From DATKZH01 sp964475955 (GTDB taxonomy: Bacteria > Planctomycetota > Planctomycetia > Pirellulales > Thermoguttaceae): 5,429 bases of DNA. Positions within the stretch are counted from its first letter, which is position 1. Every line of letters starts with the position of its first letter. The notes under the pieces were generated by a model. It saw nothing but the letters and a program-made list of their open reading frames with translations. It made no database searches and was not told the origin of the DNA. The stretch is taken from positions 1 through 5,429 of the forward strand of contig CAYYZY010000308.1 of the NCBI GenBank assembly GCA_964475955.1, in the 5' to 3' direction. Positions 1-4,131 of the stretch are shown one piece after another. A program made the translations under genes and the position numbers.

Positions 1-142
1 AAACCCATGACCGCCCGGGCCGGCCCTAAGTAGCATGGCACCGCGGGCAAGGGGGTGGGGGTCCGGTAAAGACTTCTGGCGATCGCAACGGGTCCCATCC
101 GCCGATTCTGACGCTATAGGCCCCTTCGCCCCCGATCGCTTC
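1..142. other. Left edge, no gene recognised
   Basis: No convincing coding region is visible. One short frame entering from the left edge ends with TAG at 31-33 and another with TAA nearby, so the last few codons of an upstream gene could lie here, but nothing identifies it. A G-rich run, GGGGGTGGGGG, sits at 51-61. Open frames on both strands that cross this stretch encode Pro/Arg/Gly-rich sequence typical of shadow frames in GC-rich DNA. Confidence 0.5.
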
Positions 143-219
143 CGGCCTGTTTCCGCCCAATCGCCGGCCTGTTTCGGCCTTGTTTTCGGCCCGATTCGGC
201 CCTCTTGTCGGGCCGTTCC
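143..219. repeat. Degenerate 11-bp phased repeats, left array
   Basis: The unit CGGCCTGTTTC occurs exactly at 143-153 and again at 165-175, 22 bp apart. Related units fill the intervals: 154-164, 176-186 (GGCCTTGTTTT), 187-196, 197-208 and 209-219. The T-rich part recurs about every 11 bp, roughly one helical turn, in otherwise GC-rich DNA. Such an arrangement fits protein-binding iterons or intrinsically bent DNA upstream of the ardC-led module. That function is inference; the repetition itself is seen directly. It could also be a degenerate low-complexity tract. Confidence 0.55.
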
Positions 220-255
220 GTCGACTCTGCGGCTCGTCGGGCCGTGGAATCAGCC

Positions 256-316
256 GGCAAACAGCGGGCGAACAAGCCGCAAATAGCGTCGGAGCAACTA
301 CATCGGGCGAATAGCG
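256..316. repeat. 11-bp repeats, right array (opposite orientation)
   Basis: Four related 11-mers are present: GGCAAACAGCG (256-266), GGCGAACAAGC (267-277), CGCAAATAGCG (278-288) and GGCGAATAGCG (306-316). The first three are directly adjacent. Their reverse complements carry the CTGTTT/CTATT core of the left array, so the two arrays face each other across about 36 bp. They lie just upstream of the TATATACT element and of ardC, which suggests an operator or a replication or partition locus. No replication protein is visible in the window, so the function is open. Confidence 0.55.
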
Positions 317-321
317 TGGGC

Positions 322-331
322 GGTATATACT
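322..331 (+). promoter_or_regulatory. Possible -10 region for the ardC module
   Basis: GGTATATACT contains TATACT (326-331), a fair match to a sigma-70-type -10 hexamer, and is the only strongly AT-rich word in the leader. It lies 82 bp upstream of the ardC start and directly after the right repeat array. No good -35 hexamer is seen about 17 bp upstream, so a promoter here would need an activator or be of another class. The same 10-mer recurs at 5073-5082. Confidence 0.3.
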
Positions 332-354
332 GGCCATGTCGTTTCCAACAAGAG

Positions 355-383
355 GCCCCCGCAATGCGGCAGCATCCGGGGGC
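355..383 (+). promoter_or_regulatory. Leader hairpin upstream of ardC
   Basis: GCCCCCG at 355-361 pairs perfectly with CGGGGGC at 377-383. Inside, ATGC (364-367) pairs with GCAT (371-374) around a GGCA loop. The inner stem holds the ATG of a possible 20-codon leader ORF. No U-tract follows, so it is not a normal intrinsic terminator. The AGGAGG of ardC lies 18 nt further on, outside the stem. It could act as an mRNA stabiliser or as a translational control element. Confidence 0.45.
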
Positions 384-426
384 GTGGCCCGAACCTACTG
401 AGGAGGCCCGAGCATGTGTAGTGTAA
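364..426 (+). CDS. Possible 20-residue leader peptide ORF
   Basis: An ATG at 364 is preceded at 8 nt by AAGAGG (350-355), a usable ribosome binding site. It opens a 20-codon frame (starting MRQHPGAWPEPTEEAR) that ends with TAA at 424-426, 13 nt inside the ardC gene in another frame. That overlap would permit translational coupling to ardC. The start codon lies within the hairpin of 355-383. Nothing in the peptide is recognisable, and a frame of this size can occur by chance. Confidence 0.22.
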   Translation: MRQHPGAWPEPTEEARACVV

Positions 427-1292
427 CTGCTTCTACTGGAAACCGCAAGACGCGGTTTTACCGACAGGCCGAGGGTGCGGCGAACCGCATCCTGGAAGCC
501 TTCCAGGCGGGGAACGTTCCCAAAGCCTTGGCCCCCATCTTCATCCGCCGACGGGATGATGTCCCCTGCCGCTCCTGGAGTTGGAGCAACCAGCTACTGG
601 TTGCCCTGGCCGGGCATTGCGACGCCCGAGGGTATCGGCAATGGCAACAGGTGGGGCGCCATGTGCGTAAGGGGGAGAGGGCTTTCCACATCCTGGTGCC
701 GATGGTCGGCAAGCGGACCGAAAAGGACGCCGAAACGGGCGAGGAACAAGAGCGGATTTTCATCCGCGGATTCTCGTCGGCACCCGTGTTCGGTCTCGAC
801 CAGACCGACGGCGAGCCACTCCCGCCACCTGACCCGGCGATCGCCCGTTGGCTCAACTCGCTCCCGATCCGCGGAGTCGCCGAATCGTGGGGGCTGTCGG
901 TCGACGCCTACAACGGCCAGCCCGGCCGGGCCCTCGGCAAGTATCGCCACGGGTCGGGCATCGCCCTGGGCGTGGAGAATCTCTCCACCTGGGCCCATGA
1001 GTTGGTTCATGCCGCAGACGATCGGCTGGGGCAACTCAAGGAGCGAGGGCAACACTGGCGTTCGGAAACGGTGGCCGAGTTGGGCGGGGCCGTCCTGCTT
1101 GAGGTGCTGGGGTACGACTCCGACTCCGATCGGGGCGGGTGCTGGGAGTACGTGAACGCCTACGCCACCGACGCCGGGATCGAGCCGGTAACGGCCTGCC
1201 AGCGGGTGCTCAAGCGGATGTGCGACGCGGTGGCCCTGATCCTGGACACGGCTGAGACCCTCGCCGGGGAGGAGGTGGAGCATGTCCAATAG
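414..1292 (+). CDS. ardC: ArdC-type antirestriction protein (ssDNA-binding domain plus zincin metallopeptidase)
   Basis: This 292-residue protein has the ArdC architecture. The N-terminal domain (about residues 12-125) shows the typical SWSNQLLVAL and YRQWQQVGRHVRKGE stretches of the ArdC/TraC-type ssDNA-binding region. The C-terminal half is a zincin-like peptidase with HELVH at 195-199, followed by a SETVAELGGAV helix whose E218 or E222 would be the third zinc ligand. Length matches the family. In conjugative plasmids ArdC binds single-stranded DNA and protects incoming DNA from host restriction; whether this copy does so is inference. The start at 414 is chosen because AGGAGG (401-406) precedes it by 7 nt. 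The 3' end overlaps the next gene by 11 nt, which indicates co-translation. No truncation or missing catalytic residue is seen. Confidence 0.85.
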   Translation: MCSVTASTGNRKTRFYRQAEGAANRILEAFQAGNVPKALAPIFIRRRDDVPCRSWSWSNQLLVALAGHCDARGYRQWQQVGRHVRKGERAFHILVPMVGKRTEKDAETGEEQERIFIRGFSSAPVFGLDQTDGEPLPPPDPAIARWLNSLPIRGVAESWGLSVDAYNGQPGRALGKYRHGSGIALGVENLSTWAHELVHAADDRLGQLKERGQHWRSETVAELGGAVLLEVLGYDSDSDRGGCWEYVNAYATDAGIEPVTACQRVLKRMCDAVALILDTAETLAGEEVEHVQ

Positions 1293-1491
1293 CGACCGAT
1301 TCACCGACTACCGGACCATCACGGCCCGGTTCGATTCGACCGGGGCCTGCGGTCACCCGATCAAACGGGGCGACCTGATCGGCTGGAACCGTCGCCTCAA
1401 ACGGGCCCAGTGTGCCGAGTGTTGGCGACGATGGCAGGCCGAGAATGCCGAGGCCGACTATCTGGAGCGGACCGGGGCCTATCACTGGTGA
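1282..1491 (+). CDS. Small Cys/His (zinc-ribbon-like) protein, 69 residues
   Basis: ATG at 1282 overlaps the end of ardC by 11 nt and is preceded by GGGGAGGAGG (1266-1275) inside the ardC frame. This strong ribosome binding site and the overlap argue for a real, co-translated gene. The protein carries CGH (C23-H25) and CAEC (C44-C47), spaced like a small zinc-binding fold. Between them is a basic GDLIGWNRRLKRAQ stretch, and the rest of the C-terminus (WRRWQAENAEADYLERT) looks helical. Some family-like small proteins have a further Cys where this one has Gly21 (FDSTGACG), so the metal site, if present, would be C/H/C/C. The function is not recognised. Its position between an antirestriction protein and a clamp-loader-like ATPase suggests a nucleic-acid-binding accessory factor. 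Confidence 0.7.
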   Translation: MSNSDRFTDYRTITARFDSTGACGHPIKRGDLIGWNRRLKRAQCAECWRRWQAENAEADYLERTGAYHW

Positions 1492-1507
1492 GGCGTCACA
1501 TCCTTTC

Positions 1508-1537
1508 CCCCGGGGCCGGGCTCTCCGGGCCCTGGGG
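1508..1537 (+). terminator. GC-rich hairpin followed by T-rich run (terminator or attenuator)
   Basis: CCCCGGGGCC (1508-1517) pairs with GGCCCTGGGG (1528-1537) over 10 bp including one G-T pair, with a 10-nt loop. TTCTCTT follows at 1538-1544. This resembles an intrinsic terminator, though the tail is interrupted by C residues. It lies between the 69-residue gene and the AAA+ gene and could attenuate transcription into the latter. In DNA this GC-rich a hairpin can also arise by chance. Confidence 0.4.
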
Positions 1538-1563
1538 TTCTCTTGAACGCGAGGAGATACGCA

Positions 1564-2205
1564 ATGCAGCTACACGAACAGTACCGCCCCCAGGACTGGG
1601 GCGACGTAGTGGGCCAGGACAAGGCACTCGCCAAGATCGACCGGCTGAGGGCACGAGGGCTCGCCGGGAGGGCCTACTGGCTCAGCGGTCAGAGCGGAAC
1701 CGGCAAGACGACCATCGCCCGGCTGATCGCCGCGGAGGTCGCTGAGGACTGGAACACCGAAGAGGTTGACGCCACCGACCTGTCTGCGGCGAGGGTCCGC
1801 GAGTTAGAGCGGGCGAGCCGCTCCCGAGGGCTGGGGGCCAAGACGGGGCAAGCGTTCATCGTGAACGAAGCCCATGGGCTCAACAAGGCCGCGGTCCGGC
1901 AGCTACTGACCACGCTGGAGCGGATTCCGGAGCACGTGGTGTGGGTGTTCACGACAACCATCGACGGGCAGGAGAGCCTCTTCGAGGGGATCGACGATGC
2001 TCACCCCCTGCTATCTCGATGCGTCGAGCTACCCTTGGCCCGGCGGGACTTGGCGAAGGCGTTCGCCCAACGGGCCCGGGAGATTGCCAAGCACGAGAAC
2101 CTCGACGGGAAGCCCGTGGAGTCGTACGTCAAGCTCGCTCAGAGACACCGCAACAACCTCCGGGCGATGCTTCAGGCCGTTGAGTCGGGCGAGATGCTCG
2201 GCTGA
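1564..2205 (+). CDS. Small clamp-loader-like AAA+ ATPase (RFC small subunit/DnaX related)
   Basis: The protein is 213 residues. It opens with EQYRPQDWGDVVGQD (5-19), the N-terminal signature of RFC and DnaX subunits. It then shows a Walker A GQSGTGKTT (42-50), a Walker B region FIVNEAH (98-104), a sensor-1 strand VWVFTTT (126-132), the SRC motif carrying the arginine finger (151-153), and a short lid ending in a sensor-2-like NNLRAML (197-203). Two points are unusual. The Walker B Asp is Asn101, with Glu102 kept, and the C-terminal collar domain that assembles clamp-loader pentamers is absent (RFC small subunits are about 320 residues). ATG at 1564 is preferred over an in-frame TTG at 1543 because GAGGAG (1551-1556) sits 7 nt upstream of it. 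It may load or strip a sliding clamp or handle element DNA; the exact role is unknown. It follows ardC and the mini-protein on the same strand. Confidence 0.8.
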   Translation: MQLHEQYRPQDWGDVVGQDKALAKIDRLRARGLAGRAYWLSGQSGTGKTTIARLIAAEVAEDWNTEEVDATDLSAARVRELERASRSRGLGAKTGQAFIVNEAHGLNKAAVRQLLTTLERIPEHVVWVFTTTIDGQESLFEGIDDAHPLLSRCVELPLARRDLAKAFAQRAREIAKHENLDGKPVESYVKLAQRHRNNLRAMLQAVESGEMLG

Positions 2206-2213
2206 GGGGGGCT

Positions 2214-2229
2214 GAGGGGCCTGCCCCTC
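2214..2229 (+). terminator. Short perfect hairpin after the AAA+ gene
   Basis: GAGGGGC (2214-2220) and GCCCCTC (2223-2229) form a perfect inverted repeat starting 9 nt after the AAA+ stop codon. No clear T-tract follows (CGCTCTCGG), so termination by this element alone is uncertain. It lies between the rightward module and the end of a leftward open frame at 2292, so it could serve either strand. Confidence 0.3.
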
Positions 2230-2291
2230 GCTCTCGGCTCCGTAGAGTCGCCGGGGCCGGGAGCGATGGGCACGCCGAATCTCAGGCGCCA

Positions 2292-2501
2292 TCACTCGCT
2301 GTCACTCTCGCCCTCTCCCGCCAGCAAGGCAGCCAGGTTGCTCCGTTCCTCCGGCGACAGCCCCCGGATCGCCTCGGCGAGTTCGTGAAGCAACCTCGCG
2401 TTGGGCCCTTCTGGTTCATCGGTGCAAACCCTGGTGCAAACCGGAGGATCAACTGCTGCAACTGCTTGCGAAGTAGGGGTTTGCGAATCGTCATCCGCAC
2501 A
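2292..2501 (-). pseudogene. C-terminal tail of a minus-strand protein, possibly a displaced integrase end
   Basis: On the minus strand an open frame ends with TGA at 2292-2294. Its last part looks like real protein: an acidic linker, a repeated VCTRVCT, then an amphipathic helix pair (LLHELAEAIRGLSPEERS, NLAALLAGEGESDSE) with coding-like third positions. Going upstream, the frame passes antisense through the tRNA-Val half (giving AADSNCRLLPCK) and on into the complement of the integrase region, with no plausible start nearby. I take it as a 3' remnant whose body was left elsewhere by recombination at the tRNA core. Planctomycete integrases often have such Leu/Glu-rich tails and frames that run through tRNA antisense, so a lost integrase is the leading guess. 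An unrelated small protein or a chance frame is possible. Confidence 0.4.
2421..2442. repeat. Two copies of GGTGCAAACC, 12 bp apart
   Basis: GGTGCAAACC occurs at 2421-2430 and 2433-2442 with CT between. On the minus strand it encodes the VCTRVCT of the remnant frame, so it may only be a coding repeat. It lies about 60 bp from the tRNA core, a distance at which integrase arm-type sites occur, but no third copy supports that. Confidence 0.3.
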
Positions 2502-2543
2502 TTTACACGGTAGAAGTCGGCAGTTCGAGTCTGCCGCCGCCCA
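2502..2543 (+). other. Attachment-site core: 3' half of tRNA-Val(UAC)
   Basis: These 42 nt fold exactly as a tRNA 3' half. They comprise anticodon loop TTTACAC with anticodon TAC (2502-2508), anticodon 3' strand GGTAG, variable loop AAGTC, T stem GGCAG/CTGCC around TTCGAGT, acceptor 3' strand GCCGCCC, and discriminator A2543 (as in Val tRNAs). CTT follows instead of an encoded CCA. The preceding GCACA does not pair with GGTAG, and no matching D arm or GGGCGGC 5' end lies upstream, so tRNA identity starts at the anticodon loop. That is a known crossover position for tyrosine recombinases, and an integrase gene starts 120 bp downstream. It is therefore very probably an attP or att core, not a working tRNA gene. 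Confidence 0.85.
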
Positions 2544-2619
2544 CTTGACGTAAACCTTGCCGAACCCTGGATTTAGGATACCTGCCTGCGTCGGGCAGTG
2601 CGGCCTGAAGATCGTGCCC

Positions 2620-2641
2620 AAAGGGGTAGTACTACCCCTTT
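2620..2641. promoter_or_regulatory. Perfect 22-bp palindrome before the integrase gene
   Basis: The half-site AAAGGGGTAGT (2620-2630) is followed at once by its exact reverse complement (2631-2641). It ends 22 nt before the integrase ATG and 9 nt before its ribosome binding site. Two further T residues follow, making a TTTTT run (2639-2643), so as RNA it could be a stem with a U-tract. As DNA it is an ideal operator for a dimeric regulator, or a recombination-directionality site between att and int. Operator and terminator roles cannot be separated from sequence alone. Confidence 0.6.
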
Positions 2642-2663
2642 TTGGCCGAGAAAGGAGCCGCAG

Positions 2664-3893
2664 ATGCCCACCCGTATCCCGAAGTACCGCCTCCACAAAG
2701 GAAGCGGCCAGGCGCTTGTCCAGATCGACGGACGACGCATCTATCTCGGCAAGCACGGTACCGAGGAAAGCCGAGAGCGGTACCGGCGCGTCGTCGGCGA
2801 GTGGCTGTCGAACCACCGCCACACCACCCAGAATAGGCCCGAGCAGCAACCGGGCGAGGGACTTTCGATCAACGAGCTGCTCTTGGCGTACTGGCGATTC
2901 GCCGAGCGCCACTATGTGAAGGATGGTGAGCCGGCAAGAGAGCTGGAGAGCATGCGCGAGGCGCTCCGGCCGGTTCGCAAGCTCTATGGGAATACGAGCG
3001 CCCGCGATTTCGGCCCGAGGAGCCTGAAGGCAGTCCGAGACGAGATGATCTCGGTCGGACTGTCACGGGGCGTTATCAATCGGCGTGTGGGCCGCATCAA
3101 ACGGGTCTTCAAGTGGGCGGCGGCCGAGGAGTTGATCCCCCCTTCCGTGTACCATGGGCTCCAAGCGGTGGCGGGGTTGCGCTACGGGGCCACGGAGGCC
3201 CGGGAAACCGAGCCCATCCGGCCCGTTCCCGAGGAATGGGTGGCCGCGACGCTGCCCCACGTCTCTCCCCAGGTGGCGGCGATGATCCGGCTTCAGCAGT
3301 TGACCGGGATGCGGCCGGGTGAGGTCGTGATCATGAGGCCGTGCGACATCGACCGGTCGCTGGCAATCTGGGTCTACGAGCCGCATGACCACAAGACCCG
3401 GTGGCGGGGGCACCGCAAGCAGGTCCCCTTGGGCCCGAGGGCGCAGGAGGTCCTGGCGCCCTTCCTCGACCGAGCCCCCGAGGCGTACCTGTTCAGCCCC
3501 CGCGAGGCGGACCACTGGCTCCGAAACCACCGGCCGGTACACCACAAGAACCACCGCAAGACGCCGATCTACCCCTCAGAGCTTCGGGCCAGGGAGAAGG
3601 CCGAGCTGGCCCGGCGGAAGCGCACGCCGAAGCGACCGAAACGCGACCACTACGATACCAATTCGTACCGACGCGCGATAGACTACGGCTTCAAGCGGGC
3701 GGAAAAGGCCGGGGTCACGATCCCGCACTGGCACCCCAACCAGTTGCGGCACAGCCGGGCGACGGAGATCCGCAAGCGGTACGGGATCGAGGCCGCCCAG
3801 GTAGCGCTGGGCCATGCCCGCGCGGACGTGACGCAAGTGTACGCCGAGAAGAACCTGGAACTGGCCACCCAAATCGCGCGGGAGTGCGGATGA
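2664..3893 (+). CDS. int: Tyrosine recombinase / integrase
   Basis: This 409-residue integrase cuts and rejoins DNA through a 3'-phosphotyrosine at att sites. A small arm-type N-terminal domain (about 1-45, with YRLHKGSGQALVQIDGRRIYLG) precedes a helical core-binding domain (about 66-155). The catalytic domain (about 190-405) shows R217 in TGMRPGEV, the hairpin Lys K244 (HDHKTRWRGH), R362 in PNQLRHSRAT, H384 (LGHARAD) and the nucleophile Y393 (TQVYAEKN). The usual box II His is Asn359, a variant I associate with planctomycete integrases. A strongly basic segment (about 293-340) interrupts the fold before box II. The start at 2664 is preferred because AAAGGAG (2651-2657) precedes it by 6 nt; an in-frame GTG at 2598 would place the palindrome inside the gene. 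Its neighbouring tRNA-Val half is the likely substrate. No excisionase gene is visible. Confidence 0.92.
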   Translation: MPTRIPKYRLHKGSGQALVQIDGRRIYLGKHGTEESRERYRRVVGEWLSNHRHTTQNRPEQQPGEGLSINELLLAYWRFAERHYVKDGEPARELESMREALRPVRKLYGNTSARDFGPRSLKAVRDEMISVGLSRGVINRRVGRIKRVFKWAAAEELIPPSVYHGLQAVAGLRYGATEARETEPIRPVPEEWVAATLPHVSPQVAAMIRLQQLTGMRPGEVVIMRPCDIDRSLAIWVYEPHDHKTRWRGHRKQVPLGPRAQEVLAPFLDRAPEAYLFSPREADHWLRNHRPVHHKNHRKTPIYPSELRAREKAELARRKRTPKRPKRDHYDTNSYRRAIDYGFKRAEKAGVTIPHWHPNQLRHSRATEIRKRYGIEAAQVALGHARADVTQVYAEKNLELATQIARECG

Positions 3894-3923
3894 GAGGGCT
3901 GGCGGACTCGGACCGCCGGTCGC

Positions 3924-4001
3924 GCCGAGCGCGACATCTCGCAGTTCCACGCCGAGCGCGACCTGACGCTGGCCGTGGAGGTCATGTGCAAGATCGGGTA
4001 A
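3924..4001 (+). pseudogene. C-terminal remnant of a second integrase
   Basis: In the same frame as the integrase, after its TGA, the codons read through to TAA at 3999-4001 and give AERDISQFHAERDLTLAV, then EVMCKIG. From Asp 3933 this aligns without gaps with the end of the intact integrase (DVTQVYAEKNLELATQ...CG): D, Q, A, E, L, L, A and G are identical and most others conservative. The nucleophile position holds His (CAC, 3948-3950) instead of Tyr. The DNA is too diverged for a recent duplication, so it is probably the end of another integrase whose body was deleted. A 13-bp direct repeat, CGCCGAGCGCGAC, lies at 3923-3935 and 3950-3962. Confidence 0.65.
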
Positions 4002-4020
4002 ACACTTCGAGCAACGGGTA

Positions 4021-4037
4021 GGCGGCTGATCCCCGCC
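4021..4037 (+). repeat. Small inverted repeat
   Basis: GGCGG (4021-4025) and CCGCC (4033-4037) flank a 7-nt loop, shortly after the integrase remnant. It may be a weak termination or processing signal, but there is no U-tract. Confidence 0.25.
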
Positions 4038-4044
4038 GCACGGA

Positions 4045-4088
4045 CCAAGCGAGCGGCGCCTTTCTGCCTTTCGGCAGCCGCCGCTTGG
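4045..4088 (+). promoter_or_regulatory. Three-part 44-nt hairpin between integrase and downstream gene
   Basis: CCAAG (4045-4049) pairs with CTTGG (4084-4088), CGGCG (4054-4058) with CGCCG (4079-4083), and CTGCC (4064-4068) with GGCAG (4073-4077) around a TTTC loop. CGAG and CCTTT(-)/C are internal bulges. The long imperfect stem lies 43 nt upstream of the next start codon. It could end integrase transcription or be a leader element of the following gene. It lacks the conserved boxes of an integron attC site. Confidence 0.45.
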
Positions 4089-4131
4089 CCCGGCCCGACG
4101 AAAGGCAAGGCAATGGCACCACGATCCCGAG

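Noticed and set aside
143..316. CRISPR array
   Set aside because: Units are 11 bp, adjacent and degenerate, with no unique spacers and no cas gene in the window.
26..364. Minus-strand open frame across the left leader
   Set aside because: The Pro/Arg/Gly-rich product has no domain, and the frame runs over the phased repeats and the leader hairpin, as expected for a shadow frame in GC-rich DNA.
594..1304. Long minus-strand open frame opposite ardC
   Set aside because: It is the antisense shadow of a well-supported gene, with low-complexity Pro/Gly/Arg content and no ribosome site that I could see.
2502..2543. Functional complete tRNA gene
   Set aside because: Only the half from the anticodon loop onward is present; no 5' acceptor strand, D arm or 5' anticodon strand precedes it.
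2545..2579. Integrase promoter with -35 TTGACG (2545-2550) and -10 TAGGAT (2574-2579)
   Set aside because: The -35 match is good, but the 23-bp spacing is too long and the -10 is poor, so I cannot support it as a feature.
3401..4021. Plus-strand 206-codon frame overlapping the integrase end
   Set aside because: It lies out of frame inside the catalytic domain and its product is Pro/Arg/Gly-rich. The integrase motifs in the other frame explain the sequence.
4045..4088. Integron attC site
   Set aside because: The bulged hairpin shape is suggestive, but the conserved GTTAGSC-type end boxes and their complement are absent.
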